Notes under the pieces: generated by a model
Seen by the model: only the letters and a program-made list of their open reading frames with translations
Told to the model about the DNA's origin: nothing
The model's database searches: none
Shown: in pieces, positions 14,093-21,161 of the stretch
Layout of the letters: every line of letters begins with the position of its first letter
How positions within the stretch are numbered: position 1 is the stretch's first letter
Virus record (IMG/VR): IMGVR_UViG_3300009167_000126
Coordinates: 1 to 23,734 of that record
Strand: one strand, 5' to 3'
Length of the DNA stretch: 23,734 bases
Source: a virus
Made by a program: the position numbers and the translations under genes

Positions 14093-14208
14093 GGCTCGGG
14101 TTGCTATTAGGCCAATAGCCGCCCGTGAAGACTTGCTTCGTTCCTTGGAACAGCATGTCGAGTTGCGCGGCGTTCGGAATTGCTCACGCCAGTTCCGAAG
14201 CCCGAGCC
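14093..14208 (+). ncRNA. Candidate structured leader RNA or small RNA
   Basis: GGCTCGGG at 14093-14100 pairs perfectly with CCCGAGCC at 14201-14208, closing a multibranch fold. Inside are GCTATT/AATAGC (14103-14108 with 14114-14119), GAAG/CTTC (14127-14130 with 14136-14139), GTTC/GAAC (14140-14143 with 14148-14151) and TTCGGAA/TTCCGAA (14173-14179 with 14193-14199). GGCG (14169-14172) can pair with CGCC (14187-14190) in the loop of the last hairpin, giving a possible pseudoknot. The element begins where transcription from 14077 should start and ends 26 bases before the primase start codon. I do not recognise a known RNA class. It could be a regulatory leader, a separate small RNA or an origin structure. 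Confidence 0.55.
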
Positions 14209-14234
14209 CCTCACCTAGTCTGGAGGCGTGACCA

Positions 14235-16400
14235 GTGACCGTTAGTGAATACGCAGCACTCTACATTAGTAAACAATGGCCAGTTATCCCACTCAAGCAT
14301 AAGTCCAAAGCTATCGCCCAAGACGGCTTCGATATGAAGTCGCGGCTACGCTTTACACCCGAGGACTTCAAGCCTGATGACGGTATTGGCATTCGGTCAG
14401 TGGCCCAAGATCCCGACGACGGCATCCCAGTCGTCATCACCGACTGTGATTGTACCGAAGCCGAAGCACTGGCCGAATTCTTTCTCCCGCCGACGGGCGC
14501 CATGTGGGGGCGTGGCACTCACACTCACCGGAAACGCCTGTATTTCTCGAGCGGGATTGACAAAACACTTGCCTTTAAGGATCTTACTGCCAACAAGACC
14601 TTCCTCGAATTACGTGCACAGCATCAGGATGTGGCACCACCTTCTATACATCCTGAAACGGGTGAGATACTCACGTGGGTCGAGCCCATCGGTGATGCAC
14701 CCTTTGTCGACTCAGACATGCTTATTCGCGCACATAAACTCTTGGCCACGTGTTGTATGGTGGCTCGTTATTACGCCCCACCCGGTGCTCGTCATGAGTG
14801 GTCTCTTGCGCTTGCTGGCCTCTTTCGTTCGTTGAGTATCACTGAAGTTGAAGCACTCCATCTCATCGCGCGTGCCAGTGCCTATGCGGGTGATGTGAAA
14901 GCAAGTGACCGTGACCTCGAGTTCCGCACCACCTATGCACGCTCTGTCGATGACGCGGTGATGGGTGCACGCAAGCTTGCAGACCTCTCCGCCCTTTCCT
15001 TTGTCGACACGCTCCGAAAGTTGTGGGGCGCAACAGAGAGTGTGGACCTCGAGCGCCGCATCATCGAACTCAACAAACAATATGCACTCTTATTCATGCA
15101 GTCGGGTGATATGGTGCTCCTCAGCGAAACTGTGGAGGACAATCGCCCACTCTTACGATTCTCGAAACCCACAGTAATGAGCCTCTTACATCCCGAGGTC
15201 GTGCAGGTCGGGACGACGGGTCGTGCACAACCCATCATGCGTCCGTTGGGTGACGCCTGGTTGCGGCATAAAGCACGCCGCTTTTATAACGGTATCGAGC
15301 TTAACCCGAATGGCCGTGTTGGGAATACGAATTATTACAACTTGTGGCAGGGTTGGGCAGTAGAGCCGAAACGCGGTGAATGGCCACTCTTTCGACAACA
15401 CATCGACCTCATTGCGAACGGTGACCCACATCTCTTAGCATATATCTTAAAGTGGCTTGCTGAGACGATTCAACACCCGGACATCCCAATCGGAGTCGCT
15501 CTTGCATTCCGTGGCGCACCAGGCACGGGTAAGAGTACATTTGCACGTTGGGTTGGTCACCTTTTCGGTCCTCATTTCTTACATCTCGATTCAGAACAAC
15601 GCATTCTTGGTCGGTTTAACGCACACTTGCATAATGCCATTATGGTGTTTGCCGATGAGGCGGTGTGGGCAGCCGGGAAGGCGGGCCTCGGCGCATTGAA
15701 GCGCATGATTACCGAGGAGACCATCGCGATTGAACGTAAAGGCATTGACACCATCACCGTGAAGAGCTACATACATATGATGGTGGCCTCAAATGAAAAT
15801 TGGTTTGTGCCCACGAGTTTTGATGACCGTCGCTTCGCGGTGTTAACCATCAGTAAGAAGCAACAAAACAATCACACGTTCTTTGCGGCTGTACACGATG
15901 AGCTCTTCAAGCATGGAGGCTTGGCCGCATTCTTGTATGATATGTTGCGTCATAAGTCAGACATCGTCTTGGCTGACATTCCTGACACACCAGAGCGACG
16001 TAAGCAGAAAGAGTACTCGCAGTCACCACAGGAGGCGTGGTGGCGTGAAGCACTCGACGATGGTGTGTTCTGGAGTTCAGATCACGAATACGTGCCGGGC
16101 CCACGCGCAAGTCAGGGCCCATATCAGGAGTATCGCGTCGCGAGTGATGAGGTGTATGAACACTATGCCCGAACAGTGGAGCGGATGAATCGAAGATGGG
16201 ACGTCGGATCCCGGACTGCATTACGTTTGTTCTTACACTCAGTGCTCGATGAGCCATACCCGCGAACGTATCAACAGAAGTCTACAGGACACCGCTTCTA
16301 CCTCCTACCCAACTTACAAACGGCGCGAGAGATGTACATCAAGCTTCGAGGCCCACATACCTTTACGCAACCAGTAGCTGAGGCGGAAGACCTGTTCTAA
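14235..16400 (+). CDS. Prim-pol / SF3 helicase, replicative primase-helicase
   Basis: A 721-residue two-domain replication protein. The N-terminal archaeo-eukaryotic primase-like domain starts PVIPLKHKSK, has D70-x-D72 in VITDCDC, a THTH/RLYF segment (95-104) and ELRAQHQDVAPPSIHPETGE (about 125-144), which is the PPSxH-TG motif of phage prim-pols. The C-terminal superfamily 3 helicase has Walker A GAPGTGKST (427-435), Walker B IMVFADEA (about 470) and a motif C Asn in MVASNENWFVPTSFDDRRF (about 518). It primes and unwinds DNA at the fork and probably works with the family A polymerase. The GTG start has GGAGG eight bases upstream. It is the first gene rightward of the control region. Confidence 0.93.
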   Translation: MTVSEYAALYISKQWPVIPLKHKSKAIAQDGFDMKSRLRFTPEDFKPDDGIGIRSVAQDPDDGIPVVITDCDCTEAEALAEFFLPPTGAMWGRGTHTHRKRLYFSSGIDKTLAFKDLTANKTFLELRAQHQDVAPPSIHPETGEILTWVEPIGDAPFVDSDMLIRAHKLLATCCMVARYYAPPGARHEWSLALAGLFRSLSITEVEALHLIARASAYAGDVKASDRDLEFRTTYARSVDDAVMGARKLADLSALSFVDTLRKLWGATESVDLERRIIELNKQYALLFMQSGDMVLLSETVEDNRPLLRFSKPTVMSLLHPEVVQVGTTGRAQPIMRPLGDAWLRHKARRFYNGIELNPNGRVGNTNYYNLWQGWAVEPKRGEWPLFRQHIDLIANGDPHLLAYILKWLAETIQHPDIPIGVALAFRGAPGTGKSTFARWVGHLFGPHFLHLDSEQRILGRFNAHLHNAIMVFADEAVWAAGKAGLGALKRMITEETIAIERKGIDTITVKSYIHMMVASNENWFVPTSFDDRRFAVLTISKKQQNNHTFFAAVHDELFKHGGLAAFLYDMLRHKSDIVLADIPDTPERRKQKEYSQSPQEAWWREALDDGVFWSSDHEYVPGPRASQGPYQEYRVASDEVYEHYARTVERMNRRWDVGSRTALRLFLHSVLDEPYPRTYQQKSTGHRFYLLPNLQTAREMYIKLRGPHTFTQPVAEAEDLF

Positions 16401-16433
16401 CATAGCGTGAGTCAGTTTGGACTACCATTAGAT

Positions 16434-16689
16434 GTTACCCATTCGTTACCTGTGGTGTTACCTGTTCAACTCGATTTCTATTATATATTTCTCTCAAGGT
16501 AACAAGGTAACAAGGTAACAATAGAAATATGATATTGGTTTAGAAAGTGAAGAGTCGTATACCGGCCGTGCACTCTACAAATCTAATATGGGTCGGCTGG
16601 TTACCGTGTTACCTGCCCAAAAAATGCGTGATTTTTCAATGATAATCGAGCCCAACAGGTAAACAGACCCAATCCTGTTACTCGTTACC
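16434..16689. repeat. GTTACC box cluster: origin or packaging-site candidate
   Basis: GTTACC occurs at 16434, 16445, 16457, 16600, 16608 and 16684, and its complement GGTAAC at 16498, 16506 and 16514 (an exact 8-base tandem AAGGTAAC x3). Near-matches lie at 16658 and 16677. A nine-base inverted repeat (ATTTCTATT 16474-16482, AATAGAAAT 16520-16528) frames the tandem block, with an AT-rich TATTATATATTT next to it. The cluster fills the left half of the non-coding stretch 16401-16942, between the helicase and the terminase genes. Confidence 0.65.
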
Positions 16690-16786
16690 TTTCCGGCCAT
16701 TTTACCTCGAGCGTGCATGCATTTTGTGCAAATTGTGCGTGTGATAGGAGAAACTTGAGCATAAGTGGGAGAGATGTGAATGTAAT

Positions 16787-16821
16787 AGGAGAGTTGTGAG
16801 TGTGCTCTCCTCCTGTACAGG
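16787..16821. other. Hairpin and palindrome before the late promoter
   Basis: AGGAGAG (16787-16793) pairs with CTCTCCT (16805-16811) around an 11-base loop, followed directly by the ten-base palindrome CCTGTACAGG (16812-16821). No U-run follows, so it is not a standard terminator. Two purine-rich near-repeats (TGTGATAGGAGA at 16740, TGTAATAGGAGA at 16781) lie just before. Function unknown; a terminase recognition site is possible. Confidence 0.4.
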
Positions 16822-16903
16822 AATCGTAATAAGATGCTGCATAATGAGTGAGTGAAAATATAGGTGGTGTGAGAGAAATGACTGCGAAAATATGAGATTT
16901 GTA

Positions 16904-16912
16904 TGATATAAT
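16904..16912 (+). promoter_or_regulatory. Rightward promoter for the head/packaging genes
   Basis: TGATATAAT forms an extended -10, 30 bases before the small terminase ATG. No clear -35. The 11 bases TGATATAATTG are identical to the leftward operon promoter at 13715. Confidence 0.6.
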
Positions 16913-16942
16913 TGACCCATCAGTGTAGGTGTTGAAATCATA

Positions 16943-17368
16943 ATGGACGGGAACACTGGGCCTGATGTCGTGCAGCCGCGTCGCGTAGGGCGGCCTAAGG
17001 GTGTCCTCAATAAGCAGACACTTGAGCAGCGAGCATTTGCGGAACGCGTGCTCCATGGTAAGGATGGCAAGGACAAAGAGCGGTTCGAGAATCACGTGCG
17101 GGAGCAGATGTATCAAGGTACGCTCCCACCCGCGATCTTCCAACTGCTCGTGTTCTATCTATACGGTCGTCCGGTTGAGCGTGTTGAGTTGAGTGTTCCG
17201 GAACGCGCGCCACGTTCGCCTGAAGAATTGAAAGCACGAGCAAGAGCACTTCTTGCAGCAGCGCAGGAAGTGGCAGCTAAGAACGATGCCATTGATGTGC
17301 CGGTCACAAGTACTCTAACCCAAATGAATGAGCCAACAGTGACTGACGACTCTGTTCGAGTCAATTGA
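16943..17368 (+). CDS. Terminase small subunit, putative
   Basis: A 141-residue protein with an N-terminal RRVGRPKGVLNKQTLEQRAF segment, common in phage DNA-binding small terminases and DUF5681-like proteins. A helical middle (FENHVREQMYQGTLPPAIFQLLVFYLYGRPVERVEL) follows, then an Ala/Arg-rich helix (EELKARARALLAAAQEVAAKND) and a flexible tail. It lies directly before the large terminase, the usual place for TerS, which recognises the packaging site and loads TerL. The ribosome site is weak (AGGTG 12 bases before ATG). Its last 26 bases overlap the open frame of the large terminase. The call rests on position and the N-terminal motif. Confidence 0.7.
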   Translation: MDGNTGPDVVQPRRVGRPKGVLNKQTLEQRAFAERVLHGKDGKDKERFENHVREQMYQGTLPPAIFQLLVFYLYGRPVERVELSVPERAPRSPEELKARARALLAAAQEVAAKNDAIDVPVTSTLTQMNEPTVTDDSVRVN

Positions 17369-18839
17369 AAGTTCATCGGATGAACCTCTTGAGCATGTCA
17401 TAGAGGATGAGCTTGATCGCCTAGAGCGTGATCTTGCACGTCAGGACTTTCTACACTTCATTCAACACGTTCGTCCCGACTACGAAGTCAATTGGCACCA
17501 TCGTGTAGTAGCACATGCTCTTGAGCGAGTGCTTACTGGGCGTTGTCGTCGATTGATGATCTTCGAGCCTCCTCAGAATGGCAAGTCGGAACAAGTAAGT
17601 CGTTGCTTTCCCGCCTTTATCCTCGGTAGAAAACCCGAAGCACGAATTATTGCGGTCTCATATAGCGATTCACTCGCACAGGATATGAGCCGTGATGTGC
17701 AAAAGATTATTGATTCACCCGCTTATCGTGAACTCTTTCCTGAGACGCGTCTTGGTGAGGCTAAGGACACCGAGAAACGGACCCAAGGCCAGTTCGATAT
17801 AGTGGGCGAGCGTGGCTATTATATTGGTGCAGGAATCATGGGGTCTATCACGGGTAAGACCTCTGACATCGGCATCATTGATGACCCTATTAAGAACAGA
17901 CAAGAAGCTGAATCTGAGGTGTATCGGAACCGTGTATGGGACCAATACACATCAGCATTTGCAACACGGCAGTTCGGAAGTAAGGGTTCAATTATTCTGT
18001 GCCTCACACGGTGGCACGAGGACGATCTCGCAGGACGTCTGCTTCGTCTTGCTGCAGAGAATCCTGATGCTGACCAGTGGGAGGTTTTGTCGTTCCCAGC
18101 AATTGCGGAGGTGGCTGAGAAATATCGACACGTAGGTGATGCACTATGGCCTTCTAAATACCCGCACTCCGAGCTCAAGAAACGCCGTGCGACTCTTGGT
18201 GAGTACGATTGGGCCGCACTGTATCAGCAGCGACCCGCACCGAGTGGCGGTGGCCTCTTTAAGTCAGAGTGGTTTGCTGGTCGCGTTCTCGATGCTCCAC
18301 CTGCGTTGATGCGAGAAGCACGAGGATGGGATACAGCAGGAACAGAAGGTGGTGGCGACTGGACGGTGGGAGTAAAGATCGGTGAGGAGTTTAAGAAAGA
18401 TGAAGCCACAGGCAAGATCTCCTCGACAGGCCGATTCGTTATTCTTGACGTGCAGCGTCAACAGCTTGGGCCAAGCGGTGTGGATGGCCTCATACGTAGC
18501 ACAGCCGAGATCGACGGCAAAGCATGCGCGCAACGCGAAGAAAAAGAAGGTGGCAGCGCGGGAGTCGCCGTCATCGCTGCGCGCACGAAAGCTTTGGTCG
18601 GGTATGACTATGCGGGTGTGTCGATAAGCGGTTCCAAAGTTACGCGCAGTAAGCCATTTCGTGCACAGTGCGAGGCTGGGAATGTCTGGCTTTTGCGTGG
18701 TGCGTGGAACGCGAAATACGTCGAAGAGTTGAGTGGGTTCCCGACCGCAAAGCATGACGACCAAGTAGACGCGTCCTCTTGCGCGTTCAATGCCGTGCTT
18801 ATGGAGCCGGTGCCCGATGAGGAGTACTACGTATGGTAG
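17343..18839 (+). CDS. Terminase large subunit, with no ordinary start for its N-terminus
   Basis: The DNA-packaging motor and nuclease. Counting from 17343, Walker A is PPQNGKS (76-82), Walker B is IGIIDDP (about 177-183), and the coupling motif is LTRWHEDDLAGRL (about 220). The RNase H-like nuclease has GWDTAG, ILDV, an acidic EEKEGGSAG segment and HDDQVDASS near the end. The first usual start codon is GTG 17529, which leaves only 13 residues before Walker A. The frame is open back to 17343, and the upstream codons give ELDRLERDLARQDFLHF and VRPDYEVNWHHR, typical TerL N-terminal sequence. That stretch has only CTG, ATT or ATA as possible starts. CTG initiation or a +1 frameshift from the small terminase are the options. 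The end overlaps the portal ATG by seven bases. Confidence 0.9.
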   Translation: MTTLFESIESSSDEPLEHVIEDELDRLERDLARQDFLHFIQHVRPDYEVNWHHRVVAHALERVLTGRCRRLMIFEPPQNGKSEQVSRCFPAFILGRKPEARIIAVSYSDSLAQDMSRDVQKIIDSPAYRELFPETRLGEAKDTEKRTQGQFDIVGERGYYIGAGIMGSITGKTSDIGIIDDPIKNRQEAESEVYRNRVWDQYTSAFATRQFGSKGSIILCLTRWHEDDLAGRLLRLAAENPDADQWEVLSFPAIAEVAEKYRHVGDALWPSKYPHSELKKRRATLGEYDWAALYQQRPAPSGGGLFKSEWFAGRVLDAPPALMREARGWDTAGTEGGGDWTVGVKIGEEFKKDEATGKISSTGRFVILDVQRQQLGPSGVDGLIRSTAEIDGKACAQREEKEGGSAGVAVIAARTKALVGYDYAGVSISGSKVTRSKPFRAQCEAGNVWLLRGAWNAKYVEELSGFPTAKHDDQVDASSCAFNAVLMEPVPDEEYYVW

Positions 18840-20509
18840 AAGAAGTCTCCTCGGATCTTCGCACATTGAGCAAGCCTGAGATGCGAGCGCTGGCATCCGT
18901 GCTTGTTGAGCGTGCGATGTTTGCACAGCGGCACGGGCTTTCATTCAACGATAAGCGGGACCTCTACTCAGTGCTCGGGTATGCACGCACCCTGCTCGGG
19001 CAGGACTACCGCGCTCGCTATACGCGTGGTGGCCTTGCTCGTCGAATCGTTGAGGTGTATCCGAAGGCGACGTGGCGTGGCGGGCTCGAGATCTTTGAAG
19101 ACGAGAACCCAAATGTTGACACGCCTTTCGAGCAAGCGATCAAGCAGCTGAACGATCAACTCAAACTGTGGGCCACGCTACGTCGCCTTGACACGCTGGC
19201 GGGTTTGAGCAGTTACGCGGTGATGCTCATCGGTGCGCCGGGCGATCCTTCCACGCCACTCCCAAAAGGCAAGCCAGGTGGGCTTCTTTATCTGACACTC
19301 TTCTCAGGTGGTGGAGGCCCGGGCTCGACGAATGTGACGTCCGCCGCAATATCAGCAGACGCGACAATCGACACGCTCGTGCAGGATCCCAAGGATAAGC
19401 GGTATGGATTGCCTGCCACGTATCGTTTGACGAAGCTTGCTGAAACGTCAGGTGACTTCAATAAGCCAGTACACTGGACGCGTATTCTTCACGTCGCTGA
19501 AGGCTGTCTCGATAACGACGTGTATGGGTCTCCCGTCCTTGAGCCGGTGTGGAATCTGCTCGATGATCTCGATAAGATTACGGGTGGTGGCGCTGAGGCA
19601 TTCTGGTTGCGTGCGAATCAGGGACTGCACCTGAACATCGACAAGGACACCACGCTCACGCCTGAGGAACGTACTGCACTTCACGACCAAGCTGAAGAGT
19701 ATCAGCATCAGATTCGTCGTATGCTGCAGACGCGCAAGGTCAGCGTGGATGTCCTCGGTAGTGACACGGCAAATTTCTCGAGTCCCGCTGACGCGATCAT
19801 CACGCAGATTGCGGGTGCATTGGCTATCCCGAAACGCATTCTTACAGGTAGTGAGATGGGCGAGCTCGCGTCATCTCAGGACCGTGAGAACTGGCGCGAT
19901 CAGGTGACGGGCCGACGCACTGAATACGCAGAACCAAACATCGTTCGCCCGCTCATTGATAGATTGCTCGAGTTCGGGTACTTGCCTCCTCTTCGTAAGG
20001 AAGGTGAGTACCAAGTTGAGTGGTCGCATATTCAGGCGCTCACTGAACAAGAGCGCGGTGCGGGCGCTGCAAATTGGGCTGGTGTAAACGCGACACAGAA
20101 GACGATTGTGTTTACACCCGAAGAGATCCGGGACACGTGGTATGGGCTCGAGCCGCTCACCCCTGAGCAGATTGCTGCGGCAACTCCTCCACCTCCAGAG
20201 CAAGCCTCGCCTGCACCTAGTGTCCCGGAAAATGAAACACCTCCCGAGGAAGTAAAGCCTGAGGAGGAAGAGGAAGTCGAAGTCGACGACGACGAAGAGG
20301 AAGTCGACGAGGAAGAGGAACTTGATGAGGAAGGCAAGCCCATCAAGAAACCCGCAAAGAAAGTCGTGAAGAAGGCCGTGAAGCCCGCTAAGAAAGAGGC
20401 TCGCGCTGCCGAGGAATATGAGGAAGCGATTCTTCATGCGCTGACCACGGCCATCGAGACAAACGACGTCGATACGATCGATGAGATCCTCGGCATTAAG
20501 CATGATTGA
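18833..20509 (+). CDS. Portal protein, DUF1073 type, with acidic/basic tail
   Basis: A 558-residue portal, the dodecameric channel through which DNA enters the head. Family marks are YTRGGLARRIVEVYPKATWRGG (about 63-85), VYGSPVLEPVWNLLDDLDKITGGGAEAFW (about 233-260), a YQHQIRRMLQTRKVSVDVLGS helix and strand, and IPKRILTGSEMGELASSQDRENW (about 335-357). From about 445 it leaves the fold: a Pro/Glu-rich linker, then an acidic block of about 35 Asp/Glu-rich residues, then a Lys-rich block (KPIKKPAKKVVKKAVKPAKK), then a final helix. This polyampholyte tail is unusual and may bind DNA, scaffold or internal proteins. GGAG lies eight bases before the ATG. Confidence 0.9.
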   Translation: MVEEVSSDLRTLSKPEMRALASVLVERAMFAQRHGLSFNDKRDLYSVLGYARTLLGQDYRARYTRGGLARRIVEVYPKATWRGGLEIFEDENPNVDTPFEQAIKQLNDQLKLWATLRRLDTLAGLSSYAVMLIGAPGDPSTPLPKGKPGGLLYLTLFSGGGGPGSTNVTSAAISADATIDTLVQDPKDKRYGLPATYRLTKLAETSGDFNKPVHWTRILHVAEGCLDNDVYGSPVLEPVWNLLDDLDKITGGGAEAFWLRANQGLHLNIDKDTTLTPEERTALHDQAEEYQHQIRRMLQTRKVSVDVLGSDTANFSSPADAIITQIAGALAIPKRILTGSEMGELASSQDRENWRDQVTGRRTEYAEPNIVRPLIDRLLEFGYLPPLRKEGEYQVEWSHIQALTEQERGAGAANWAGVNATQKTIVFTPEEIRDTWYGLEPLTPEQIAAATPPPPEQASPAPSVPENETPPEEVKPEEEEEVEVDDDEEEVDEEEELDEEGKPIKKPAKKVVKKAVKPAKKEARAAEEYEEAILHALTTAIETNDVDTIDEILGIKHD

Positions 20510-21161
20510 TCTGCCTCTCGCTCCATCGCTCGCTGCCAAGTATGTGGCAGTGGTGCGTGCTCGCCTGTTAGGCGGACCCGGGAGTGGGAACTTCGGCCAC
20601 GCGGGCATTCCCGGGCAGCAAGGTGGGAGTGCGCCTTCAGACGGCAGCGACTCCTCGAGCCAGGGTATCGTCAAAGGCACACCCGAGTTCAAAGCGGTGA
20701 ATGACTACGTGGACGGCGTGTTCATGGAGACAGCACAGCAACACTTTCGTTCAGGTAAGAAAGTGAATGAACTGGACGATGAGACGTATCATCAGGTCAG
20801 AGCACTTGATCGCGCTATCGCACAAAGCACGAATCACGAATCGATGACTGTGTATCGTGCAGTGCCTCCGGAAGTCGCAGCCGAGATGACGAGTGCACGA
20901 CTTGGGTACTACGTGTCTGACCAAGGGTACATCTCGACGAGCAAGGATCCTGAGATTAAGAGTGTACTTGAAGAAGATGACGTTGCAGCGCCTAACTTCG
21001 TAACGCTTGCTATTCATATTCCGCGTGCACACCCTGCACTTGACGTGAATAAGACGATCGGGAATCACCTGTACTCGCATCAGCGTGAGGTGATTTTGCC
21101 GCGTGGCACGTTGTTCATCGTGACTGGCCCGAATCGTTTAAGTGTGGTGAGGAACGGGTGA
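20502..21161 (+). CDS. ADP-ribosyltransferase with glycine-rich tag (Q-x-E type)
   Basis: A 219-residue protein, starting at ATG 20502 (MIDLPLAPSLAAKY), overlapping the portal stop by eight bases. After a short helix comes the glycine-rich module (residues 24-43) and then an ADP-ribosyltransferase toxin fold: Arg119 in TVYRAV, STS at 145-147 in GYISTSKD, and QRE at 194-196 in SHQREVILPRGT. These are the R, STS and (E/Q)-x-E elements of clostridial-type transferases, so NAD binding and transfer look intact. Q-x-E rather than E-x-E is, in known toxins, linked to Asn modification. By analogy with T4 Alt, it may be a head protein injected with the DNA to modify host targets. An earlier ATG at 20481 is possible but has no ribosome site. 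Confidence 0.82.
   Translation: MIDLPLAPSLAAKYVAVVRARLLGGPGSGNFGHAGIPGQQGGSAPSDGSDSSSQGIVKGTPEFKAVNDYVDGVFMETAQQHFRSGKKVNELDDETYHQVRALDRAIAQSTNHESMTVYRAVPPEVAAEMTSARLGYYVSDQGYISTSKDPEIKSVLEEDDVAAPNFVTLAIHIPRAHPALDVNKTIGNHLYSHQREVILPRGTLFIVTGPNRLSVVRNG

Noticed and set aside
14093-14208. A tRNA, tmRNA or HDV-like ribozyme in the structured leader
   Set aside because: The arm lengths and conserved loop bases of tRNA/tmRNA are missing. The order of strands does not give the nested double pseudoknot of HDV-like ribozymes.
13980-16411. Exact 12-base repeat ACATAGCGTGAG on both sides of the primase-helicase gene
   Set aside because: In 24 kb many 12-base pairs are expected by chance (around 17), so this one carries no weight without support from relatives.
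16434-16689. CRISPR array
   Set aside because: The repeated words are six to eight bases and occur in both orientations, with no 25-40 base repeats and spacers.
16685-17143. Minus-strand 152-codon frame across the late promoter
   Set aside because: It overlaps the promoter and half of the small terminase, and its Leu/Ser/His-rich content is what antisense of purine-rich DNA gives.
18264-18944. Minus-strand frame of 226 codons opposite the large terminase
   Set aside because: It lies wholly against conserved terminase nuclease sequence, with low-complexity Cys/Arg-rich content and no ribosome site.
19871-20692. Long minus-strand frame of 273 codons opposite the portal C-terminus
   Set aside because: It is the shadow of the Glu/Lys-rich portal tail (GAG/GAA/AAG codons give long open antisense frames). 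It has no domain, and the plus-strand gene is certain.
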